Assembly (NCBI GenBank): GCA_002361735.1
Contig: DETS01000005.1
Coordinates: 3,217-27,723 of the forward strand
DNA from: Lachnospiraceae bacterium UBA3282
GTDB lineage: Bacteria > Bacillota > Clostridia > Lachnospirales > Lachnospiraceae
Length of the DNA: 24,507 bases
Reading direction: 5' to 3'
Under the pieces are notes generated by a model that made no database searches, was not told where the DNA came from, and worked only from the letters and a program-made list of their open reading frames with translations. Shown one piece after another: positions 1 through 5,124 of the stretch. Numbering within the stretch: position 1 is the stretch's first letter; the number at the start of each line of letters is the position of its first letter. Position numbers and translations under genes: made by a program.

Positions 1-61
1 GGAAGTGCTTGCAAAATTAAAAGAATTAGGATTACAGCTGAATCCCAGCGATGAGGCGTAA
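1..61 (+). CDS. rpoA: RNA polymerase alpha subunit, C-terminal end (partial)
   Basis: Only the last 19 codons are present, read from base 2 to a TAA at 59-61. They end in KELGLQLNPSDEA, a typical tail of the alpha C-terminal domain in Clostridia. The alpha subunit assembles the core RNA polymerase and contacts upstream promoter DNA and regulators. Identification rests on this tail and on rplQ following 41 bases later, the usual rpoA-rplQ order at the end of the S13-S11-S4-alpha-L17 operon. The 5' part lies outside the window. Confidence 0.85.
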   Translation, partial: EVLAKLKELGLQLNPSDEA

Positions 62-102
62 CATAGAGGTAAGCCCGAAGAGCACTCGGAAAGGAGCCAA
101 TC

Positions 103-708
103 ATGGCAAAATATAGAAAACTTGGCAGAACATCTGACCAGAGAAAAGCATTACTCAGAAATCAGGTTACCGCTCTTTTATATCATGGAAAGATCGTGAC
201 CACGGAGGCGAGAGCAAAGGAAATCCGCAAGTTTGTGGAGCCCCTGATCACACTTGCCGTGAAAGAAAAAGATAACTATGAGACCGTCAAGGTAACTGCG
301 AAGGTTGCCCGCAAGGATAAGGACGGTAAGAGAGTGAAGCAGATCGTGGACAAGAACACGAAGGCTGTACTTTCCGAAACGCATCGCGATAAGGACGGGA
401 AGATCCTGCGGATCGAGAACGGCGTGACCGTTACCGTATATGATGAGGTGGAGAAGGAAATCAAAAAGGATCTGCCTTCCAGACTGCACGCGAGAAGACA
501 GATGCTGAAGGTCCTTTATCCGGTAAAGGAAGTGCCGGATGCACCTGCAGGCCGCAAGAAAAATACCAAAGAGGTCAATCTTGTGGATAAGCTGTTTGAC
601 GAGTACGGTCCTAAGTACGCGAACCGTAACGGCGGTTACACCAGAATCATCAAGATCGGTCCCCGTAAAGGAGACGCAGCGATGGAAGTCGTTCTGGAGT
701 TGGTATAA
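103..708 (+). CDS. rplQ: 50S ribosomal protein L17 with long internal insertion
   Basis: L17 is a large-subunit protein near the peptide exit tunnel. The N-terminal block (YRKLGRTSDQRKALLRNQ, then TTEARAKEIRKFVEPLITLA, about residues 4-53) and the C-terminal block (LHARRQ near 127, KLFDEYGPKYANRNGGYTRI, IGPRKGDAAMEVVLELV) match the family closely. The protein is 201 aa, against roughly 115-130 aa in most bacteria. The extra 70 or so residues lie at about 54-125, between the two conserved blocks, and are charged, with two KDKDGK/RDKDGK stretches. The start has an AAAGGAG ribosome binding site 6-7 bases upstream. It is co-directional with rpoA and presumably co-transcribed. The insertion does not disrupt the conserved parts, so I take it as a lineage-specific expansion rather than an error. 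Confidence 0.97.
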   Translation: MAKYRKLGRTSDQRKALLRNQVTALLYHGKIVTTEARAKEIRKFVEPLITLAVKEKDNYETVKVTAKVARKDKDGKRVKQIVDKNTKAVLSETHRDKDGKILRIENGVTVTVYDEVEKEIKKDLPSRLHARRQMLKVLYPVKEVPDAPAGRKKNTKEVNLVDKLFDEYGPKYANRNGGYTRIIKIGPRKGDAAMEVVLELV

Positions 709-722
709 TAAGAGAAAGTTAC

Positions 723-752
723 GAAAATCGAGTGTGAAAGCACTCGATTTTC
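723..752 (+). terminator. Hairpin terminator after rplQ, probably bidirectional
   Basis: A perfect 12-bp stem (GAAAATCGAGTG / CACTCGATTTTC) with a 6-base loop lies 15 bases after the rplQ stop. It is A-rich on the left and ends in TTTTCTT. It should end the alpha operon. Its symmetry means it could also stop leftward transcription from the sigma-28-like promoter at 860-886. A second short palindrome (TTATGCGCGCATAA, 753-766) abuts it. Confidence 0.75.
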
Positions 753-811
753 TTATGCGCGCATAAGCAGAGTCAGAAGCATAGCGCCTTCATTTTAGGG
801 TAAAATAAAAG

Positions 812-840
812 ACACAACATTTTGTAATAAAATGTTGCAT
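812..840 (+). repeat. Left inverted repeat, candidate recombination site
   Basis: This 29-base site is itself a dyad: CAACATTTT (815-823) and AAAATGTTG (829-837) around GTAAT. That is the form expected of a tyrosine recombinase core site, with two binding arms around a short asymmetric centre. Its reverse complement matches 1551-1579 at 26 of 29 positions, and similarity stops sharply outside. The asymmetric centres are in opposite orientation, so recombination would invert rather than delete. Confidence 0.85.
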
Positions 841-859
841 CTCTTTTCGTTTCATTATA

Positions 860-886
860 TATATCGGTACATCTTCGGAATCCTTA
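860..886 (-). promoter_or_regulatory. Sigma-28 (FliA/SigD) promoter-like sequence inside the invertible element
   Basis: On the minus strand, TAAG (886 to 883), exactly 15 bases, then CCGATATA (867 to 860). This differs from the SigD consensus TAAA-N15-CCGATAT at one position. A start near 853 would be transcribed leftward through the left repeat towards the rplQ terminator, where there is no gene. After inversion it would point into csrA and flagellin. A TATAAT overlaps at the same place but has no good -35, so I prefer the sigma-28 reading. Confidence 0.65.
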
Positions 887-919
887 ACCCTCTTTTTTAA
901 AAATTTTGAAAAAATCTCA

Positions 920-1498
920 TTATAGGTTGATCTGCAGATATACCTGATCCCGCTCCTCCTGTTCGATGCCGAGATACCGCTTGGTAATCTGGTAGGACGA
1001 GTGATTGTACAGATCCATCAGCATGGCGGGCGGCGTCCCGTTCTTCCAGGCATAGTATCCGAAGGTCTTACGCAGGGAGTGGCAGCTGATGTGTTCGGAC
1101 AGCCCACAGGCAGCAGCGGCGCTGCGCACGATCCGATATGCCTGATGGCGGGAGAGTGGCTGTGTCTGTCTGCGCGGGCTGGGGAAAAGCCAGTTTGGTA
1201 AGGCCGGTGTTGAAAATGATTCCCGATAAGCCTCCAAAGCCTGACGCAGGGCGTCGTTGATGGGGACGGTACGGATCTTTCCCGTCTTTTGTTCTTTGAT
1301 ATAAATGTGAGCGCAGAGGTTTCCGTCCGGATGACATACATCCTGCCATTTCAGCCGCAGTATATCACCGATGCGAAACGCCGTGTTCAAACCCATGACG
1401 ATCATGGTATAGTTGCGGGGACTTGGCTGTCTGTCTCGGTAATAATCCCGAAATGCTTCTAATTTTTTTCTGTCTTTGATTGGATATGTGGTACTCAT
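920..1498 (-). CDS. Small tyrosine site-specific recombinase (FimB/FimE/Xer-like)
   Basis: A 192-aa phage-integrase-family catalytic domain that would cut and rejoin DNA at its own sites. All the expected catalytic residues are visible: R42 (GLNTAFRIGD), a lysine in the beta hairpin (KTGKIRTVPI, K71/K74), H140-x-x-R143 (CHSLRKTF), H166 (LYNHSS) and nucleophile Y175 (TKRYLGI). There is no N-terminal core-binding domain, so it has the size and build of the Fim invertases (about 200 aa), not of phage integrases (350 aa or more). I chose the ATG at 1498 because it follows AAAGGAGGTAGTGCT. The frame stays open upstream as far as antisense to csrA, without a better start. It lies between the inverted repeats at 812-840 and 1551-1579, its likely substrates. 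No clear promoter is visible in the 52 bases between its start and the right repeat. Confidence 0.92.
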   Translation of the reverse strand: MSTTYPIKDRKKLEAFRDYYRDRQPSPRNYTMIVMGLNTAFRIGDILRLKWQDVCHPDGNLCAHIYIKEQKTGKIRTVPINDALRQALEAYRESFSTPALPNWLFPSPRRQTQPLSRHQAYRIVRSAAAACGLSEHISCHSLRKTFGYYAWKNGTPPAMLMDLYNHSSYQITKRYLGIEQEERDQVYLQINL

Positions 1499-1550
1499 AG
1501 CACTACCTCCTTTTCCTGTGTCCCAATTTAGGATTCCATAAGCGTCCGAC

Positions 1551-1579
1551 ATGCAACATTTTATTACAAAGTGTTGCAT
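1551..1579 (-). repeat. Right inverted repeat, candidate recombination site
   Basis: The inverted partner of 812-840. It reads ATGCAACATTTT, ATTAC, AAAGTGTTGCAT on the plus strand, again two arms around a short asymmetric centre. It lies between the recombinase start and the csrA ribosome binding site. In the predicted ON state it would form part of the csrA mRNA leader and could fold as a hairpin. Confidence 0.85.
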
Positions 1580-1636
1580 GGGAAAAGGGCAGACAAGGAA
1601 GTACCCGCATAGGAGGAGAAGGCAGGGAGGTCTCAG

Positions 1637-1909
1637 ATGCTTAGAATGACAGTCAACACAGAGGAGTACATCCAGATCGGCGATGATATCAGGATCGTTT
1701 TTCTGGGCGGCAGCAGGAATCACACAAAGGTGATGCTGGATGTTCCGAAGGAGATCAACATTGTAAGAAGCCGCGCGCTGGAAAACCATGCGGCATCGGA
1801 AGCGGATCGCGAGCAGATCGCCCGTTACCACGCGGCGCCGGAACTGGAAGAGAAGTACCGAAAAAAGAAGATTGTCATAAACGACACAGCGAAGGCGGCA
1901 TCAAGGTAA
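1637..1909 (+). CDS. csrA: Carbon storage regulator CsrA, divergent and C-terminally extended
   Basis: CsrA is a dimeric RNA-binding protein that blocks or alters translation by binding GGA motifs. In Bacillus it represses flagellin (hag) translation and is titrated by FliW. The 90-aa product keeps the fold markers: ML at the start, IQIGDDIRIVFLG (12-24), DVPKEINIVR (35-44) and the RNA-contacting R44. Differences from the usual sequence are M4, V6 and N7 where L4, R6 and R7 are common, and about 30 extra charged residues after residue 60. The start follows GGGAGGTCTCAG. It is 57 bases from the invertible element and immediately upstream of flagellin. No convincing promoter lies between the right repeat and its start, so transcription probably comes from the element or from further upstream. 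Confidence 0.85.
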   Translation: MLRMTVNTEEYIQIGDDIRIVFLGGSRNHTKVMLDVPKEINIVRSRALENHAASEADREQIARYHAAPELEEKYRKKKIVINDTAKAASR

Positions 1910-1913
1910 AAGG

Positions 1914-1952
1914 TAATAACCCCGGGCTATCCTAGGGGCTTGGGGATTATTA
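1914..1952 (+). promoter_or_regulatory. Hairpin in the csrA-flagellin intergenic leader
   Basis: TAATAACCCC (1914-1923) pairs with GGGGATTATTA (1942-1952) with one bulged A. The 18-base loop contains the self-complementary CCTAGG. It begins 5 bases after the csrA stop and covers the start of the small upstream ORF. It has no clean U-run, so I read it as mRNA structure, perhaps processing or translational control, rather than a firm terminator. Confidence 0.55.
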
Positions 1953-2029
1953 TGGATACAGTAACAATCAACCAACAAACGGCGGTAAACGGATTTATCG
2001 TCGGCAACCACAAGGAGGTAACATTATGA
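1952..2029 (+). CDS. Possible 25-aa leader peptide overlapping the flagellin start
   Basis: ATG at 1952 opens a 25-codon frame (MDTVTINQQTAVNGFIVGNH then KEVTL) whose TGA stop overlaps the flagellin ATG as ATGA at 2026-2029. GGGG lies 6-9 bases before the ATG, a weak ribosome binding site that is also held in the hairpin stem. The overlap is the form used for translational coupling. No family is recognised and a frame this short may be open by chance. If real, its translation would cross the CsrA-type sites in the leader. Confidence 0.3.
   Translation: MDTVTINQQTAVNGFIVGNHKEVTL
1990..2019 (+). promoter_or_regulatory. CsrA-type binding sites over the flagellin ribosome binding site
   Basis: ACAAGGAGGT at 2010-2019 is both the flagellin Shine-Dalgarno sequence and a close match to the CsrA consensus ACARGGAUGU. 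A second GGA sits at 1991-1993 (AAACGGATTT), and two more GGA motifs lie at 1944-1946 and 1954-1956. Paired GGA sites with one over the Shine-Dalgarno is the arrangement CsrA uses to repress hag in Bacillus. Binding here is inferred. Confidence 0.6.
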
Positions 2030-3126
2030 TCGTTAAACACAATATCACAGCAATGAACTCTAACAGAATGCTTGGTCTGACCACGTCATCTCAGGCAAAG
2101 TCTACCGAGAAGCTTTCTTCCGGTTATAAGATTAACCGTGCGGCGGATGACGCGGCAGGGCTGTCCATTTCCGAGAAGATGCGCAGACAGGTAAGAGGTC
2201 TTACCCAGGCTTCCGCTAACGCGCAGGACGGTATCAGTGTCGTACAGACCGCTGAGGGCGCACTCAACGAAGTTGAGGATATGCTCCAGAGAATGAACGA
2301 GCTGGCGGTTAAGGGCGAGAACGGCACCCTGACCACTTCCGATCGCGCTTCCATCCAGGCTGAGATCGGTCAGTTGATGAGCGAAGTTGACCGTGTACAG
2401 AGCACCACGACCTTCAACGAGATGAACCTGTTGGACGGCAGATTCATCAAGGGTCTGCAGGTAGGCGCAGAGGCAGGTCAGCACATCGACATTTCCATCA
2501 AAAATATGAGTATTTCGGGCTTAGCAAGCTATATTGGTGATTGGGAAAAAGGCGCGTTGAAGACGGGCAGCAGCAGTAAGTTATATGCAGCGATTACTTT
2601 CAATGCATTAGCAGATGGAACTTCAAAGATTCCGACCACCACTTATTCTACCACAGCAGCTAACGGTAAGCCTGGTGCTGGCACTATTCAGGGTTCTGTT
2701 TCTAAGGATGATGTTAAATCTTATTCTACAATCGGAACAGACAAAAAATACAATTTGAAGAATATGACCACAGAGATGGCAAACAGACTGGTTACTACTT
2801 TCCAGAACCTGATTGGTGGTAAGGCGACGACTGTTGCTACCACGCGGGACTTCAACTCCCTGAACGCATTCATCAAGGGCGCTCTGCAGATCGTATCTTC
2901 TCAGAGATCCGACCTCGGTGCAATCCAGAACCGTCTGGAGCACACGATCAACAACCTGAACAACATCGTGGAGAACACCCAGTCCGCAGAGGCTGCGATC
3001 CGCGATACGGATATCGCTACGGAGATGGTGCAGTACTCCAACAACAATATCCTGCAGCAGGCGGGTACATCCATGCTGTCTCAGGCGAACCAGGGCAATC
3101 AGCTGGCACTGTCCTTACTTGGCTAA
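2026..3126 (+). CDS. hag: Flagellin
   Basis: The 366-aa filament subunit, exported by the flagellar type III system and polymerised outside the cell. The conserved N-terminal D0/D1 region is residues 1 to about 160 (MIVKHNITAMNSNRMLG, SSGYKINRAADDAAGLSISE, DGISVVQTAEGALNEV). The C-terminal D1/D0 region is about 280-366 (NRLEHTINNLNNIVENTQSA, RDTDIATEMVQYS, ending LALSLLG). The TLR5-contact segment LQRMNELAVKGENGT (87-101) is present, so the monomer is probably TLR5-active. The middle (about 165-275) is short, rich in Ser/Thr/Lys, and has AT-rich codons unlike the flanks, as expected for the variable surface domain. The start is set by AAGGAGGTAACATT. It lies downstream of csrA with no sigma-28 promoter of its own that I can find, which ties it to the switch at 812-1579. 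Confidence 0.97.
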   Translation: MIVKHNITAMNSNRMLGLTTSSQAKSTEKLSSGYKINRAADDAAGLSISEKMRRQVRGLTQASANAQDGISVVQTAEGALNEVEDMLQRMNELAVKGENGTLTTSDRASIQAEIGQLMSEVDRVQSTTTFNEMNLLDGRFIKGLQVGAEAGQHIDISIKNMSISGLASYIGDWEKGALKTGSSSKLYAAITFNALADGTSKIPTTTYSTTAANGKPGAGTIQGSVSKDDVKSYSTIGTDKKYNLKNMTTEMANRLVTTFQNLIGGKATTVATTRDFNSLNAFIKGALQIVSSQRSDLGAIQNRLEHTINNLNNIVENTQSAEAAIRDTDIATEMVQYSNNNILQQAGTSMLSQANQGNQLALSLLG

Positions 3127-3174
3127 GATCGCCTGATGTAAGAACATTTGCTCAATATGTAATGTTGTGTTTGG

Positions 3175-3210
3175 AACAGCCGCACCCGAAAGGGTGCGGT
3201 TGTTTCTTGT
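3175..3210 (+). terminator. Rho-independent terminator after flagellin
   Basis: CCGCACCC (3180-3187), GAAA tetraloop, GGGTGCGG (3192-3199), extended outward by AACAG/TTGTT pairing with one G-U, followed by TTGTTTCTTGTT. A strong, canonical terminator that ends the csrA-flagellin unit. Confidence 0.9.
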
Positions 3211-3230
3211 TATAAACGATAAAACGTTTG

Positions 3231-3260
3231 TTGCAAAGCGACATATGCCTATGATATACT
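3231..3260 (+). promoter_or_regulatory. Sigma-A promoter for the coiled-coil gene
   Basis: TTGCAA (3231-3236), 18 bases, TATACT (3255-3260), with an extended TG one base before the -10. It lies about 50 bases before the 3311 start and after the flagellin terminator, so the next gene has its own transcription. Confidence 0.65.
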
Positions 3261-3310
3261 AAGCCAAGAGAGAGTGTTATGCTGCAACCATTAACGGAGG
3301 AGGCATACAA

Positions 3311-3796
3311 ATGATGAATGAAGAATTACTGTTGGCACTATCGGAAATGATGGACACGAAATTGGCTGCGAATTTGAAGCCAATTGAGAATCGTCTGGAA
3401 CGGATTGAAGTCCGACTCGACCGGGTAGAGGAATGCCTCGACCGCGTGGAGGAGAAACTCGACAAAGTTGAGAAGAGACTCGACAAGGTAGAGGAGAGAC
3501 TCGATCATGTGGAGGAGAGACTCGACAAGGTAGAGGAAAGACTCGACAAGGTAGAGGAAAGACTCAACAAGGTAGAGGGAAAAGTCAAACGGGTAGAAAA
3601 TAAGGTTGTGAAGATTGAAGTCGATTTGCTGGAAAACAATGTGGTTCCCAGACTGAATACGATAGAGGCTTGTTACACGAGCACCTATCAACGGTATCAG
3701 GATCATGCGGATCAAATGGACAGCGTATATGAGAACATAAAACTCTTGAATCAGACGGTAATTAAACACAGTCAAATACTAAAAAAGATATCTTGA
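3311..3796 (+). CDS. Heptad-repeat coiled-coil protein, function unknown
   Basis: I do not recognise a named family. The 161-aa protein has a short N-terminal helix (MMNEELLLALSEMMDTKLAA). A long run of near-identical heptads of the type RLDKVEE follows, about residues 28-97, and then a less regular helical tail (DLLENNVVPRLNTIEACYTS and on to SQILKKIS). Regular L and V spacing predicts a continuous dimeric or trimeric coiled coil. There is no signal peptide or membrane segment. The start has AACGGAGGAGG upstream; ATG at 3311 or 3314 are equally possible. It has its own promoter and ends at a terminator shared with the convergent peptidase gene. Proteins of this kind are common in Clostridia without known function. 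Confidence 0.8.
   Translation: MMNEELLLALSEMMDTKLAANLKPIENRLERIEVRLDRVEECLDRVEEKLDKVEKRLDKVEERLDHVEERLDKVEERLDKVEERLNKVEGKVKRVENKVVKIEVDLLENNVVPRLNTIEACYTSTYQRYQDHADQMDSVYENIKLLNQTVIKHSQILKKIS
3392..3601 (+). repeat. In-frame 21-bp tandem repeats (10 units)
   Basis: Ten consecutive 21-base units each encode one heptad of the coiled coil. The outer units are diverged. The units at 3518-3538 and 3539-3559 are identical (AGACTCGACAAGGTAGAGGA plus A) and the neighbouring units differ at a few positions. The unit keeps both reading frame and heptad register, so gain or loss by slippage would change rod length without breaking the protein. Confidence 0.9.
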
Positions 3797-3820
3797 GGAG
3801 TATGTGAAGGGATATGCCTG

Positions 3821-3848
3821 AAAAAAGGGAGCTTAGGCTCCCTTTTTT
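3821..3848. terminator. Bidirectional terminator between convergent genes
   Basis: AAAAAAGGGAGC (3821-3832), TTAG loop, GCTCCCTTTTTT (3837-3848): a perfect 12-bp stem with A-run and T-run on opposite sides. It serves the coiled-coil gene on the plus strand and the M15 peptidase on the minus strand. Confidence 0.92.
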
Positions 3849-3855
3849 GTTGGTC

Positions 3856-4905
3856 TTAGTCAATCTTTTTCTGAAAATGCTGATAATCTTTGGTGGAGTT
3901 CCAGTTTCCGCCCCAGGTGAAACCGTGTTCGGTAAAGAGGCGGTAACAGAGGTCGTTTTCGTCGATCTTGTAGGGGAAGCTTTGGCTGCGGTCAGCGTAG
4001 ACCTCACTGCCGGGCGGGGAGATATAGTCGCTCCCGTCGTTGTTTCTGCCAAAGACAACATAGGGGTTGTAGTAGGGGTTCACATCGATGGCGAGGCCGT
4101 AAGCATGTTTGGAGAGGTTGGTCGTGCCGTCCACTACCCGATAGTTGAAACAGGAAGTATTGTTGTCCGCCATGGAAGCCGTATCGTCGCCGTCATACTC
4201 GTCAATCAGACGGACACGTTCAAGGCGGTAATCGTTTCGATACAGTTCATAGAAAATTTCTACCATGTCCTGCGCGACGGCTTTGTTGCAGATCAATTCG
4301 CCGATTTGTTCTTGACCATCAAAGTCAATATATTTCAATCCCACATATTTCAGGTCTTCGTAGGGGACGGTGCAGCCGTTTTCGGGATAGGAGATGCCGG
4401 TAATTCTTTCTTTGACTGTTTCGGTCAGTGACTCGTGATAAAATCCTTCCTGATATATCATACGATCCGGGTGAATGTCCATGTCTTCTGCCTCCGCGTC
4501 CTGCTCAGGGATATCGCTCTTACTATCAGGATATGCGGAGGGGGTATCAAAGGTGTCAATGTTTGTCAGTGTTTCAGTCGGTACTGAAGTGCTCTTTTTT
4601 TCACCATCTGACAAGGGTGTCGTTTTTGAAATGGAACTTTTGACTTGTTCAGTCGATTCGTTTTCTGCATGTTCCACTACTTTTGGTGCGACGTCAGGAG
4701 CCGTATTTTGTGAGGCAGAATTGCTTTCTGCATCAGGGCTGCCGGTGCCGTATGCCAGTTCCGGGTGTTCTCTGGCATAGTCTGATAATGTTTCCGCTCC
4801 TGTCAGATACCGCGCCAGAAAAGCGCAGATCATAATGAGGGTGAGGAGAAAGAGGATGGGACCTGCCGCCTGCCGCAGCAGAGCTTTTATATGGTTGTGA
4901 TTCAT
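3856..4905 (-). CDS. Membrane-anchored M15-family D,D-carboxypeptidase-like protein
   Basis: The 349-aa product has a membrane segment near the N-terminus (about residues 15-33), then a long low-complexity Ser/Glu/Thr/Pro-rich linker (about 40-150), then an M15 (VanY/M15C-like) zinc peptidase domain outside the cell. Zinc ligands and motifs are visible: SKHAYGLAIDVN gives H267 and D274, and DYQHFQ gives H343. DDTASMADNNTSCFNYR (240-256) and HGFTWGGNW (327-335) are typical of the subfamily. The likely role is trimming of peptidoglycan stem peptides, either terminal D-Ala or a cross-link. The ATG at 4905 follows AAAGGACTCCCTT; upstream in-frame starts lack a ribosome binding site. It stands alone between a flagellar and an ECF transporter block. 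Confidence 0.88.
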   Translation of the reverse strand: MNHNHIKALLRQAAGPILFLLTLIMICAFLARYLTGAETLSDYAREHPELAYGTGSPDAESNSASQNTAPDVAPKVVEHAENESTEQVKSSISKTTPLSDGEKKSTSVPTETLTNIDTFDTPSAYPDSKSDIPEQDAEAEDMDIHPDRMIYQEGFYHESLTETVKERITGISYPENGCTVPYEDLKYVGLKYIDFDGQEQIGELICNKAVAQDMVEIFYELYRNDYRLERVRLIDEYDGDDTASMADNNTSCFNYRVVDGTTNLSKHAYGLAIDVNPYYNPYVVFGRNNDGSDYISPPGSEVYADRSQSFPYKIDENDLCYRLFTEHGFTWGGNWNSTKDYQHFQKKID

Positions 4906-4936
4906 AAGGGAGTCCTTTCTCATTGGTTTCGTGAAT

Positions 4937-4964
4937 AGTATAGCATATAAACTGTAAGGGTAAA
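4937..4964 (-). promoter_or_regulatory. Sigma-A promoter for the M15 peptidase gene
   Basis: On the minus strand, TTTACC (4964 to 4959), 16 bases, TATACT (4942 to 4937), with TGC just before the -10 (extended -10 form). It lies about 32 bases upstream of the start codon. Confidence 0.6.
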
Positions 4965-5124
4965 GCAGAAATTCTTGTATTTTATTGGGAAATCTAGTAA
5001 AATAGGCGGTGACGGATCTGGCGGCAAAAGGAAAGCGGAATTGCATGTCGAATACAGGATGAGATCAAAAAGCGGCGAGGCCGGTTTCAAGTCATAAGAA
5101 AAACAGGATCAATTTGATAAAATC

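Larger units (their letters stand above)
812..1579. other. Putative invertible DNA element (recombinase plus outward sigma-28 promoter)
   Basis: The 768-bp segment is bounded by two 29-base repeats in inverted orientation (812-840 and 1551-1579; 26 of 29 positions identical, with a 20-base identical core). It contains one gene, a tyrosine recombinase of the small Fim type on the minus strand, and a sigma-28-like promoter on the minus strand near the left end. Inverted copies of a recombinase core site with the recombinase between them predict inversion of the whole segment. Mapping x to 2391-x, inversion would place the promoter at about 1505-1531 on the plus strand, aimed through the right repeat into csrA and flagellin. 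As given, the promoter points leftward to the rplQ terminator, the predicted OFF state. Repeat structure and gene content are seen directly; inversion and its effect are inference. Confidence 0.75.

Noticed and set aside
855..863. TATAAT on the minus strand as a sigma-A promoter in the element
   Set aside because: No -35 at 16-18 bases; the sigma-28 pattern with exact 15-base spacing fits better.
812..1579. Insertion sequence or transposon interpretation of the repeat-flanked recombinase
   Set aside because: There is no transposase of the DDE or HUH type and no target duplication is visible. The repeats have internal dyads like recombinase core sites. A tyrosine-recombinase mobile element cannot be fully excluded, but the outward promoter favours a switch.
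920..1831. Longer 303-aa minus-strand frame for the recombinase
   Set aside because: The first 111 codons are antisense to csrA and cross the right repeat. The strong ribosome binding site and conserved start are at 1498.
3143..3170. AACATT...AATGTT dyad after flagellin, with AATGTTGTGT identical to the outer arm of the left inverted repeat; possible third recombination site
   Set aside because: Only one 10-base arm matches. The spacing between the arms is longer than in the two good sites and the centre is unrelated, so chance or weak ancestry is more likely.
3814..4431. Plus-strand 205-aa open frame antisense to the M15 peptidase
   Set aside because: It is a shadow of the peptidase frame; it has no family features and no ribosome binding site, and it starts inside the shared terminator.
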